From NCBI RefSeq assembly GCF_016862935.1, contig NZ_BONX01000016.1, positions 1 through 54,772 on the forward strand: DNA of 54,772 nt, read 5' to 3'. A program made the translations under genes and the position numbers. This document shows positions 34,280-42,973 of this stretch, piece after piece. Source of the stretch: Plantactinospora mayteni. GTDB lineage: Bacteria; Actinomycetota; Actinomycetes; Mycobacteriales; Micromonosporaceae. Within the stretch, counting starts at the first letter, position 1. Each line of letters begins with the position of its first letter. The notes under the pieces were generated by a model. That model did no database searches. It was not told where the DNA came from and saw nothing but the letters and a program-made list of their open reading frames with translations.

Positions 34280-37200
34280 CCTGCCCGGTGTGTGGAACCG
34301 TCGCCGTACCCGGTGCGCGGTTCTGCCACAACTGCGGAGTCGCGCTGCCGGCTGCCGCGACCCTGCCGGAGGCGGAGCGCCGGGTGGTAACGGTGCTCTT
34401 CGGCGATCTGTCCGATTTTACCTCCTGGTCGGAGGATCTTGACCCGGAGCGGGTCAGCACGGTCACCGACCGGGTCCTCGCCGCACTCGCCGGTGCGGTC
34501 AAGACCTTCGGCGGGCACGTCGACAAGCTGACCGGTGACGGGATCATGGCCGTCTTCGGTGCTCCGGTCGCGCACGAGGACGACGCCGAGCGGGCGGTCC
34601 GGGCGGCGCTCTCCATGCAGCGCGCCGTACGCCGGGTGCTCGACGACGAGCAGGGCGGCGGAGCCCCGCTCGGGCTGCGGGTCGGGCTCAACACCGGTGA
34701 CGTGGTCGCCGGCTTCCAGGCCGCCATCGAATACACCGTCATCGGCGACACCGTGAACACCGCCGCCCGGCTGGCCGACGCCGCCGCGATCGGTGCCGTC
34801 TACGCAGGTGCCCGTACGGCGGCGGCCACCCGACGGGTCGCCTCCTGGCGACAGCTCCGGCCGCTGCGGCTGAAGGGGAAGCGGGAGCCGGTCGAGGCGT
34901 ACGAGCTGCTGGGCCTGCTGGACGCCCCTGGTACCCGGTCCGGGCTCGGTGACGAGGCGCCCTTCGTCGGACGGGAGACCGAGATCGGCCGGGTCGCCGG
35001 TCGACTCGCCGAGGTGATCGACCAGGGGCAGCCCCGGGTACTGCTGATGACCGCCGAGGCGGGGATCGGCAAGTCCCGGTTCGCCGCCGAGGTGGAACGG
35101 CTGGCCGCCGGGTACGACGTCGGCGCCGGCCGGTACGCGACGCACACCGGCGCCCGGGTGCTCTCGGTGAAGTGCGCGGCGTTCGGGGAGCGCCGTCGGC
35201 TGGCCCCGCTCGCCGACCTGGTCCGGGCCGCGGTCGGCCTGCCGGACGGCCCGGCCACCGCCGTCACCCGGCCGGTGGTCGAGGAGCGGCTGCGCCGGCT
35301 CGGCCAGCGGCTCTCCCGACACCGGCCCGACCCGCCACCGGTCGCCGTCGACCTCCTGCTCGCGCTGCTGGGCTACACCGAGCTTCCTTCGGCACACGGC
35401 ACCGTGCCGGCCGGCCCGGCCGAGTGGTCGGCCGGCGAACCCACCCCGGACGCCGACGCGATTCCGGCCGCCGTCGCCGAACTGCTCAGTGCGCTCGCCG
35501 CCGAGACCCCGCTCGCGGTCATCGTCGACGACCTGCACGACGCCACCCCGGAGACCACCGACGCGCTCGGCGTGACGCTGTCCCGGCTGACCGGGCCGGT
35601 GCTGGTGCTGCTGCTCGGCCGCCCCGAACTGGTCCGTACCGCCGGTGCGCTGACCCGGGTGGCCGACGCCGAGGTGCATGCCCTGCCGCCGCTGCGTGGT
35701 GCGGACGCCGCCCGGCTGCTGACCGCCTACCTTGGCGGCGGGCGGCTGCCCCAGGCCGACGTGGGCCGGCTGCTCGCCACCGCCCAGGGCAACCCGTTCT
35801 ATCTGGCCGAGCTGGTCACCCTGCTGATGGAGCGGGGCGCGCTGACCACCGTGCTGGGCCGAACACCGCCCCGATCCCCGGCCGGCGCCCAGCCGACCGG
35901 TGTCGCCGGCCTCGCCGCCCGGACCGGCGCGACCGGCCCCGCCACCCCGGCCGGGCGGACCGGCGAGCGGAGCGGCGGAACGGTCGGCGCGGACGAGGGC
36001 CCCGGAGTCACCCCGACCTCCGCCGCTGCCGGCGGCCCGGGCCTGGCCGGCGGTACGGTCGGCGGCGCCGCTTCGGGGGCCACCGGCATCTGGCGGCTGG
36101 CGCCCGGTTCGCTGGGCAGCCGGCTGCTCTCCCGGGATCTCGCCGCCGTGCTGGCGGCCCGGATCGACGCGCTGCCCCCGGACGCCCGGGCGGCGCTGCG
36201 GGACGCCGCGGTGGTCGGCGACACGGTGCCGGCGGGTGCGCTGGAGGCGCTGCGCGAGCGGCGGGCCGGGCGCGAGGGGCGGCCGACCGCGGTCGTCGCG
36301 GTCGAGTTGGAGCGGGCCGTCGAGGAACTGCTCCAGCGCCGGATGCTGCACCGCAACCGGGAGGGCTACACTTTCGCCACCCCGCTGATGCGGGAGGCCG
36401 TCTACGCCGGCATCGGCAAGGCCGATCTCGCCGACCGGCACGCCGCGCTCGCCGAGTGGGCCGCGCCGCCGGCCCCGGGCACCGGTCCGGGCGAGGTGGT
36501 CCGGGTCGGCACCGGGGCGAGTGGGTTGCCGGTCGCCGAACGTGACGCCTTCATCGCCGAGCACGCCGAGCGGGCCAGCGCGCTCGCCGACGTGGTCAGC
36601 CTGCGCTCCGACGCGACCGCCCGGAACGTGGCGCCGCTCGGCATGGCGGCGCTGGGCCGCTCCGCCCGCCGGGCACTCGCCGCCGGGGAACCGGCCCAGG
36701 CCGTCGAGTACGCCGAGCGGGCCGCCCGGCTCGCCGGAGAGTCGGTACCGGGTGGCGACCGACTGGTGCACGCCCGCGCCCTGCTCCAGGTGGGGCGGAT
36801 CGCCGAGGCGCTCGCCTTCGCCGAGAAGATCGGGGCGAACGCCGGGGACGACGTGGCCGTACGGGCCGGGGCACTGCTCGTCGTCGGTCAGGCACACCTC
36901 GCCCAGGGCGATCAGGCGCGGGCGGTGAACTCCTGGCAGGAGGCGTTGCAGGTGGCCACCCGGGCCAATCTGCCGGGGCCCCGGGCGTCGGCGATGCGGC
37001 GGCTCGGGATGGCCGACTTCGTCAGCGGCCGGCTGAGCCAGGCCAGCAGCCGGTTCGCCGGGGCGTACCAGGTCAATCTGGATGCCGACGATCCCCGGGG
37101 GCAGGCCTGGTCACTCCAGAACCTGGCCTGGGTCACCACCACCCGGGGCGACTTCGCCGGCACCGACGCCGTACTCGGCCGGGCGGCCCGGCTCTTCGCC

Positions 37201-38217
37201 GAGATCGACGATCCGGTGGGACGGGCCTGGCTGCGCGGCACTACCGCGTTCGCCCGGCTGCTCGCCGGCCGGCTCGGCGAGGCCCGCCGGCTGGCACAGG
37301 TCTTCCTGCCGTTCGGCGAGCGGGTCAGCGAGGTGTGGGCGGTGGGCACCCTGCGTGCCGTGGCGGCGTTCGCCGCCGCCGAACTGGGCGAACTCGCCGA
37401 CGCCGACCGCGAGGCGCGGCGGGCGTACCGGGACTTCGCCGCCGCCTCCGACGACTGGGGCCGCGGCTTCGCCCTGGTCGTACGCGGCGCCGTGGCGCGT
37501 GGCGTGGGCGAGCCGGAGCACGCGACCGACCTGCTCACCGACGCGCTCGGGTACGGCCGGCGCACCGCGCATCCGCTGCTCACCGGGCTCGCCGGCACGC
37601 TGCGCGGGTTCGTGGCACTGGACCGGGGCGACGTCGCGGCGGCGGAACGGGACGCCGAGGCCGTGCTGGCGGCGGTGGAGCCGCACAATCCGCTGGCGCC
37701 GACCCAGCTCGGTCCCCGGATGCTGCTCGCCGCGAGCCGACTGGCCGACGGCGACGCGCCGACCGCGGTGAACCTGCTCGAACCGATCGCGACGGCCGGC
37801 GCGGTGCCCTCGGTGCTGTTCAGCCGCCGCCAGGCTCTGGCCCGATACGCGTCCGCGCTGCTCGCCGCCGGGCAGACGGCGGTGGCGCTGAACTGGGCCA
37901 GGCAGGCGGTCCAGGCTCCGGGCGAGGACATCCGCAGTCGGGTGATCGCCGCTCGGATACTCGCCGAGGCGCTGGCCGGGGCGGGTCAGCCGGCGGAGGC
38001 GGCCGAGGTCGCCGAGGAGGCGGTCCGGTTGGCGTACTCGACGCAGCAGACCAGCGAGCGGGCCGCGGCGGAGGAGTTGCGGGACCGGCTGGCCCGACCG
38101 TCGACGGATGCCACCCGGCAGGGGCTGGTGGTGGTACGACAGCGACTCGCCGGGGAGGGTACGTTCGAATCCATCGATCTTCGGGATACCGCCCAGCCCG
38201 AGCAGCCGCTAGCCTAG
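34276..38217 (+). CDS. Class III adenylate cyclase with zinc ribbon, AAA-type ATPase and TPR domains
   Basis: A 1313-residue protein. Residues 3-20 are a zinc ribbon (CPVC...CHNC). The cyclase domain (about 38-205) keeps both metal Asp (FGDLSDFT and TGDGIMAVFG), the ATP-specific Lys in DKLTGD, the Asp in VIGDTVNTAARL, and the transition-state Asn and Arg, so ATP cyclisation is expected. An ATPase domain follows, with Walker A AEAGIGKSR near 255 and Walker B LAVIVDDLH near 415. TPR-like helices fill about 800-1300. A Gly/Thr/Ala-rich low-complexity linker lies near 530-600. It starts GTGA-coupled to the MBL gene. Confidence 0.93.
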   Translation: MTCPVCGTVAVPGARFCHNCGVALPAAATLPEAERRVVTVLFGDLSDFTSWSEDLDPERVSTVTDRVLAALAGAVKTFGGHVDKLTGDGIMAVFGAPVAHEDDAERAVRAALSMQRAVRRVLDDEQGGGAPLGLRVGLNTGDVVAGFQAAIEYTVIGDTVNTAARLADAAAIGAVYAGARTAAATRRVASWRQLRPLRLKGKREPVEAYELLGLLDAPGTRSGLGDEAPFVGRETEIGRVAGRLAEVIDQGQPRVLLMTAEAGIGKSRFAAEVERLAAGYDVGAGRYATHTGARVLSVKCAAFGERRRLAPLADLVRAAVGLPDGPATAVTRPVVEERLRRLGQRLSRHRPDPPPVAVDLLLALLGYTELPSAHGTVPAGPAEWSAGEPTPDADAIPAAVAELLSALAAETPLAVIVDDLHDATPETTDALGVTLSRLTGPVLVLLLGRPELVRTAGALTRVADAEVHALPPLRGADAARLLTAYLGGGRLPQADVGRLLATAQGNPFYLAELVTLLMERGALTTVLGRTPPRSPAGAQPTGVAGLAARTGATGPATPAGRTGERSGGTVGADEGPGVTPTSAAAGGPGLAGGTVGGAASGATGIWRLAPGSLGSRLLSRDLAAVLAARIDALPPDARAALRDAAVVGDTVPAGALEALRERRAGREGRPTAVVAVELERAVEELLQRRMLHRNREGYTFATPLMREAVYAGIGKADLADRHAALAEWAAPPAPGTGPGEVVRVGTGASGLPVAERDAFIAEHAERASALADVVSLRSDATARNVAPLGMAALGRSARRALAAGEPAQAVEYAERAARLAGESVPGGDRLVHARALLQVGRIAEALAFAEKIGANAGDDVAVRAGALLVVGQAHLAQGDQARAVNSWQEALQVATRANLPGPRASAMRRLGMADFVSGRLSQASSRFAGAYQVNLDADDPRGQAWSLQNLAWVTTTRGDFAGTDAVLGRAARLFAEIDDPVGRAWLRGTTAFARLLAGRLGEARRLAQVFLPFGERVSEVWAVGTLRAVAAFAAAELGELADADREARRAYRDFAAASDDWGRGFALVVRGAVARGVGEPEHATDLLTDALGYGRRTAHPLLTGLAGTLRGFVALDRGDVAAAERDAEAVLAAVEPHNPLAPTQLGPRMLLAASRLADGDAPTAVNLLEPIATAGAVPSVLFSRRQALARYASALLAAGQTAVALNWARQAVQAPGEDIRSRVIAARILAEALAGAGQPAEAAEVAEEAVRLAYSTQQTSERAAAEELRDRLARPSTDATRQGLVVVRQRLAGEGTFESIDLRDTAQPEQPLA

Positions 38218-38264
38218 ATCCACTGCCGTCCACAGCGGACTGGCGCCGGCACGGAGGACCGCAG

Positions 38265-38708
38265 GTGAGGTTGCCCCGCTCGGCCGCAGGCTGGACCATC
38301 GCCGTCTTCGGAGGGCTCGCTCTGCTGCTCGGCGCCGTCGGGCTGATCCGCCCGGAACTGACGCTGGAACTGCTCGGCTTCGAGGTGTTGGAGCCGGCCG
38401 AACGGGCCACCGGGGACCACACCCGGACCTTTGTCGTCGCCTCGTCGATGGCCTCGTTCAACATGGGCGTCTACTACCTGCTCGCGGCCTGCCTGGACTG
38501 GCGGCCGTTCTTCGGGTTCACCGTCGTGTTCCGGTTGCTGACCTTCACCGTCTTCAGCACGCTGGTGTTGACCGAGGTGGCGCCGGGGCGGTTCTTCGGG
38601 GTGGCCCTCTGGGAGGGCCTCGGTGCGGTTGCCACGGCCGCCGGCCTCTGGTACGACCGGCGCCGGAATGGCAACCAGCCGGTAACAGCCACGGGTGCGG
38701 GGGGCTGA
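38265..38708 (+). CDS. Small four-TM membrane protein of unknown function
   Basis: A 147-residue membrane protein. The GTG at 38265 is preceded by GGAGG 8 nt upstream. Hydrophobic stretches near residues 8-28, 55-75, 80-100 and 108-128 (ASMASFNMGVYYLLAA, FFGFTVVFRLLTFTVF) make about four segments. A short Asn/Thr/Gly tail ends it. It lies 47 bp after the cyclase and overlaps or adjoins the start of the kinase gene. Whether it acts with either neighbour is unknown. Confidence 0.75.
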   Translation: MRLPRSAAGWTIAVFGGLALLLGAVGLIRPELTLELLGFEVLEPAERATGDHTRTFVVASSMASFNMGVYYLLAACLDWRPFFGFTVVFRLLTFTVFSTLVLTEVAPGRFFGVALWEGLGAVATAAGLWYDRRRNGNQPVTATGAGG

Positions 38709-38739
38709 ACCCGCTCATGTTCCCGGTATTTTCGAGTCT

Positions 38740-40566
38740 GTGACCGACACCCCGCCAGGCGCGCTGCCGCTGCCCGTCGTGCCCGGCCTGACGGATTTGC
38801 AGGTATTTGCCCGGGGTGGTTACGCCACCGTCTACCGGGCGACCCAGCAGTCCGTGGGGCGCGAGGTGGCGGTGAAGGTCGAGAACCGCACCCTGGACAG
38901 CGAGCGGGACCAGCGCCGGTTCCTCCGCGAGGCGCGGGCCGCCGGCCGGATGTCGTCGCACCCGCACGTGGTCGACCTCTTCGACGCCGGGGTCACCGAG
39001 GACCAGCACCCCTACCTGATCATGGAACTCTGCGACGGGTCGTACGCCGAGCGGATGCGTACCTCGCCGCTGCGCCCGGTCGAGGCGCGGGACGTAGGTG
39101 TGAAGATCGCCGACGCGCTCGCCGACGCCCACCAGCTCGGGGTACTGCACCGGGACGTCAAGCCGGCCAACATCCTCTACTCCCGGTTCAACGAGCCGGC
39201 GCTGGCCGACTTCGGGCTGGCCGTACTCGCCGAGGCCCGGGACACCGCGATCACGCTGGAGGTGCTGACCCCGGCGTACGCGCCACCGGAGATGTTCCGG
39301 CACAGCCCACCCTCACCCGCCGTCGACGTGTACGCACTCTGCGCCACCCTCTACGCGGTGATGCACGGCAAGCCGCCGCGCTGGCAGGCCGACCGGAACC
39401 CCGGACTGCTCACCCTGCTGGAGCTCTTCGCCGAGCCGATCCCCGAGTTGCCGGGCGTACCGACCCGGATGCTCGACCTGCTCCGCTACGGGATGGCCAA
39501 CGACCCCGCCGACCGGCCCACCGCCGAGCAGTTGCGGGACCTGCTCGCGGCCGTACCGCTGGATCCGCCGACCGTGACGACCACGCCGAACCCGACCGTG
39601 GTCGCCGCCGTGCCGGTGTCGGGGATTCCGGTCTCCGGGATTCCGGTCTCCGGCGGGTCCTGGCCGCCCGGCGCGCTCGGCGATCCGGCCGGCAGCGGTG
39701 CCGCCTCCGGAAGCGGTGGCGCGGCGCCGGCAGGCTCGGGGATGCCGTCGGCTCCCGCCGGTACGCCCTCGCCCCGCACGCCCACCTCGGGCGCGCCCGT
39801 CTCCGGCGTACCGGTGTCGGGCGTACCGGTGTCGGGCGTCCCCGTCTCGGGCGTGCCGGTGTCGGGCGTGCCGGTCTCCGGGGCGCCGACCTCGGGTGGT
39901 GCCCCGCCCAGCGTCTACCTCTCGAAGTCCTACACCCCGCCGCCACCCCGGCCCGGCTCCGGCCCGCCGGAGGTGGACGGAGAGCCCACCGTCTCTCGGC
40001 CCGGCCGCCGCAAGCGGCGCTACTGGATCTTCGGCGGGCTGGGCGTGCTTGCCCTGCTCGCCATCGTCGCCACCGGCTCCTGGGTCGTCGCCACCCGGGG
40101 CCTGCCGGGGCCGACGCCGAGCGGGCGGGCGGTGGCGACGACGACGGGTCCGACCACCAGCCGGCCGTCGACCGGGATCGGTGTGTTGCCGGGCTGCCAG
40201 TTGCCGCTGCCCAACGCCGCCCGCTGCCCGACCGAGCTGGAGTGCTTCGGGCCGGTCCGGCTCCGGGGTAGCACGGCGGAGGCCAACGAGACCTCCTGCG
40301 CCGGCCGGCACACCTGGGAGTCCTATGCCGAGGGTGACCTGCCGCCGGGGCTCGACCCGGCCGACCACGCGGCGGTGAAGGACGACACCAGCGTCCGCCA
40401 GGTCTGCAACGCGACCGTCTTCCGGCACACCACCACGCTGATCGACGTCGCCCCGTGGCGGTTCGAGGTGCTGCCACCGGCGACCGGCGGGACCGGGCGG
40501 ACCTTCCGCTGCCTGGCCGGCAAGGGCGTCGACCGGCTCACCGGGCCCACCCTCACGGCGAGCTGA
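38740..40566 (+). CDS. Membrane Ser/Thr protein kinase with an extracytoplasmic Cys-rich domain
   Basis: A 608-residue PknB-type kinase. The catalytic core is intact: ARGGYATVYRA (about 24-34), VAVKV Lys near 44, HRDVKPANILY near 137, ADFGLAVLAE near 157 and APPEMF. A Pro-Val-Ser-Gly repeat linker (nt 39784-39897) leads to one TM helix (about 428-450). The external about 155 residues hold six Cys, suggesting three disulphides. GTG at 38740 is preferred; a GTG 15 codons earlier would overlap the upstream gene. It precedes a solute-binding lipoprotein and a polytopic protein, suggesting a ligand-sensing relay. Confidence 0.9.
   Translation: MTDTPPGALPLPVVPGLTDLQVFARGGYATVYRATQQSVGREVAVKVENRTLDSERDQRRFLREARAAGRMSSHPHVVDLFDAGVTEDQHPYLIMELCDGSYAERMRTSPLRPVEARDVGVKIADALADAHQLGVLHRDVKPANILYSRFNEPALADFGLAVLAEARDTAITLEVLTPAYAPPEMFRHSPPSPAVDVYALCATLYAVMHGKPPRWQADRNPGLLTLLELFAEPIPELPGVPTRMLDLLRYGMANDPADRPTAEQLRDLLAAVPLDPPTVTTTPNPTVVAAVPVSGIPVSGIPVSGGSWPPGALGDPAGSGAASGSGGAAPAGSGMPSAPAGTPSPRTPTSGAPVSGVPVSGVPVSGVPVSGVPVSGVPVSGAPTSGGAPPSVYLSKSYTPPPPRPGSGPPEVDGEPTVSRPGRRKRRYWIFGGLGVLALLAIVATGSWVVATRGLPGPTPSGRAVATTTGPTTSRPSTGIGVLPGCQLPLPNAARCPTELECFGPVRLRGSTAEANETSCAGRHTWESYAEGDLPPGLDPADHAAVKDDTSVRQVCNATVFRHTTTLIDVAPWRFEVLPPATGGTGRTFRCLAGKGVDRLTGPTLTAS
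39784..39897 (+). repeat. PVSG tandem repeats in the kinase juxtamembrane linker
   Basis: About seven copies of a 15-nt unit (CCGGTGTCGGGCGTA-like) encode Val-Pro-Val-Ser-Gly repeats in the linker before the TM helix. A shorter set lies at 39615-39655. Copies vary at third positions, so the array is not entirely recent. Confidence 0.8.
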
Positions 40567-40650
40567 TCTCCGCGTGGTGGTGACTACCGAAGTGGACGTT
40601 GCCGGCTACGCTCGGCGGTAGCATCCCCCTTCCCAGACCGGGGTCCGCCG

Positions 40651-41592
40651 ATGACCGAGACATCGCCCAGAGGCCGGGTACGGCTGCTCGGCACGACCAT
40701 GGCGGTCGTACTCACCCTGCTGCTCGCCGCCGGAGCGGGCTGCGACAGCCGGCGCGGTCCCGAGCCCCCCTCCGTGCAGGAGAAGCTCAAGCAGTCGCAC
40801 ATCTACGGCCAGAGCAAACTGCGGATCGGGGTCGCCACCTTCGAGCCGCTGATGGGCGTACTGGAGGAGAACGGCAGGTTCGTCGGGTTCGACATTGACA
40901 TTGCTCGCTACATCGCGGCCTCGCTGGGCTATGCCGGCGACGCCCGGATCGACTTCGTCCAGCTCGCCACCGAGGACCGGATCCCCGCGTTGCAGAGCGG
41001 GCGGGTCGACATCGTGGTCTCCAGCTTCTCCATCACCGAGGAACGCCAGAAGCTGGTCAGCTTCGCCGGGCCGTACTTCGTCACCACCCAGGAGGTGATG
41101 ATCCCGGTCGCGCTGAAGAACCGGATCCGCACAATCGAGGACCTGCGTACCCCCGGCTTCCGGATCTGCGTGGGCGGCGGCTCGACCACCGAGGCGGAAC
41201 TGGAGAAACACGAGATCAAGGCGCTCGTGGTCAAGAACACCCAGGACTGCGTGAACGGGATCCGCGACGGGAAGTACGACGCGGTGAGCTCCGACGAGAC
41301 GATCCTGGCCGGGTTCCGGTCCCGTTATCCGAAGGAGTTCGAGGTCGTCGACATGCCGTTCGGCACCAGCGAGCAACTCGGCATCGGCGTGCCGATCAGC
41401 GATCCCGCCCTCCGCGACCTGGTGGCCTTCTTCCTACAGAAGAGTTACCAGGAGGGGCGTGCCGGCCGGACGAGTCCGTGGCTCAGCGCGTACCACCGGA
41501 ACCTGGGGCCCTGGCTCGGGCCCGACCGTCAGCAGCCGCCGCCGCTGAACGTCCCGGACCTGGTGGACTTCGACGAGAAGGCGCCGGTGTGA
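40651..41592 (+). CDS. Family 3 solute-binding lipoprotein (GlnH-like)
   Basis: A 313-residue periplasmic-type binding protein anchored by lipid. Signal with lipobox LAAGAGC, Cys at residue 31. The amino-acid-binding fold shows LRIGVATFEPLMG near 57, NGRFVGFDIDIARYIAASLG near 75, SSFSITEERQKLVSFAGPYF near 130 and the hinge motif FGTSEQLGIGVP near 235. No ABC permease or ATPase gene is adjacent; instead the gene lies between a kinase and a membrane protein (GTGA overlap with the latter). This fits a sensory, GlnH-like role for amino acids such as Asp/Glu rather than transport. Confidence 0.9.
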   Translation: MTETSPRGRVRLLGTTMAVVLTLLLAAGAGCDSRRGPEPPSVQEKLKQSHIYGQSKLRIGVATFEPLMGVLEENGRFVGFDIDIARYIAASLGYAGDARIDFVQLATEDRIPALQSGRVDIVVSSFSITEERQKLVSFAGPYFVTTQEVMIPVALKNRIRTIEDLRTPGFRICVGGGSTTEAELEKHEIKALVVKNTQDCVNGIRDGKYDAVSSDETILAGFRSRYPKEFEVVDMPFGTSEQLGIGVPISDPALRDLVAFFLQKSYQEGRAGRTSPWLSAYHRNLGPWLGPDRQQPPPLNVPDLVDFDEKAPV

Positions 41593-42950
41593 CCCTCTCC
41601 GGGCGGGAGTCGACGGCACCCCGGCCCGACGCCTCGCAGGCGCGGGCCGGCGTCGACAGTGGATGGAGCCTGGCCGACCGGCCGGCAGGCGCCGAAACCC
41701 CGGCGACCGATACACCGGCCACCGACTTACCGGCGACCGGCGTACCGGCCAACGACCTTCCGGTGACCGACCTTCCGGTGACCGACCTGTCGGTGTCCGG
41801 CGACCCGAAGTCCGGCGCTCCGGCGGTCGCTGGCGCGGGCGGCGGCGGTGGCCGGGGCGAGCGGTGGCCCTCCGCAGCCGACGCCGCGGAGCGGAGGTCC
41901 CGGGCCAGCCAGTCCTTCTGGACGCTGGTCGTCGGGGTACCGGCGATCTTCTCGGTACTCCGGCTGGGCGTGGAGGCCGGTGGCGAGTTGCAGACCACCC
42001 TGCTGCTGGTCGCCAACGTGAACCCGGTGAACCTGGCCGCCGCGCTGGTCACCACCGCCGCTCGGCTGGTCTCGGCCGGGCTGGTCGCGGTCTTCGCGAT
42101 CGGCGCCGTGCTGCTGGCCACCGCCGAGCACAACCCGGCACACCGGATCGGCCGGCATCCGCCGATCTTCGCCCGCTGGCGGGCGATCACCCCGCCGTGG
42201 GTGGTGATCGCCAGCTTCGCCGTCGCGCTCGCCGTCTGGCCGATCCTCTACCTGCCGCTGCTGCTGCCGGCGTTCGCCGCCGCGTTCCAGCTCAGCCCGG
42301 CCCGGCTGGACGAGCGGCGGATCCCCCGGCTGCTGCTCCTCGCCGCACTGCTGGCCGGCTACGCCGTACTGATGCTGCCGACCCTCGGCGACGCGTGGGA
42401 GCAGCGGGAGATCTTCGCGGTACTCGTGATCGCGGCCCCGCCGCTGCTGGCCCTGCTCGTCACCGGGCCCGTACCGGTGCTGGTGGCGCGACCGCTCGCC
42501 ATGACGGCCCAGTTGGCGGTACTCGCGATGCTCTGCTGGGCGGCGCTGCCGGTGATCACCACTCCGGTGCTGCCACTGACCGTCACCACGATCCGGGGCG
42601 CCGAGGACGGCACCGGCACTGGCACCGCCACGCCGAGGCCGGATGACGGATCGGAGGTACCGGACCCGGAGGCCGGTGGCGTCGAGCGGATCCGGGGGCA
42701 CGTGATCACGGTGGACGACGTCAGCATGGTGATCCTCCAGGAGCGCGGCGGTGTCCGGTACGTGCCGACCGGCCAGGTCGAGGCGCAGGTGCTCTGCCCG
42801 ACCGAGGAGGAGTTGCCCCGCTACCGGCTGCGGGTGCACGGCTTCCACGTCGAGGACTCGCTGCTGGAGGGGATGGGCCGACGGGTACGCCCGGTGAACC
42901 GGATCGACGCGGAGTGCCGGACGCCCGTCAGCACGGGCTCGTCCGACTGA
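41589..42950 (+). CDS. Polytopic membrane protein, candidate GlnX-like relay
   Basis: A 453-residue membrane protein. The N-terminal about 85 residues are Pro/Thr/Asp repeats (TPATDLPATGVPANDLPVTD type). Six or so hydrophobic segments follow between about residues 110 and 335, then an extracytoplasmic domain (about 370-453) with two Cys and the pattern RGHVITVDDVSMVILQERGG. Its GTG overlaps the solute-binding protein stop by 4 nt. In mycobacteria the membrane protein GlnX links GlnH to kinase PknG; sequence homology to GlnX cannot be judged by eye, so the parallel is from gene order and topology. Confidence 0.75.
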   Translation: MTLSGRESTAPRPDASQARAGVDSGWSLADRPAGAETPATDTPATDLPATGVPANDLPVTDLPVTDLSVSGDPKSGAPAVAGAGGGGGRGERWPSAADAAERRSRASQSFWTLVVGVPAIFSVLRLGVEAGGELQTTLLLVANVNPVNLAAALVTTAARLVSAGLVAVFAIGAVLLATAEHNPAHRIGRHPPIFARWRAITPPWVVIASFAVALAVWPILYLPLLLPAFAAAFQLSPARLDERRIPRLLLLAALLAGYAVLMLPTLGDAWEQREIFAVLVIAAPPLLALLVTGPVPVLVARPLAMTAQLAVLAMLCWAALPVITTPVLPLTVTTIRGAEDGTGTGTATPRPDDGSEVPDPEAGGVERIRGHVITVDDVSMVILQERGGVRYVPTGQVEAQVLCPTEEELPRYRLRVHGFHVEDSLLEGMGRRVRPVNRIDAECRTPVSTGSSD

Positions 42951-42973
42951 ATACCGGCGGAGTGCCGGGGGAG

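Noticed and set aside
39784-39897. Repeat array considered as CRISPR-like
   Set aside because: Units are contiguous 15-nt coding repeats without spacers and lie in the kinase linker; no cas genes are in the window.
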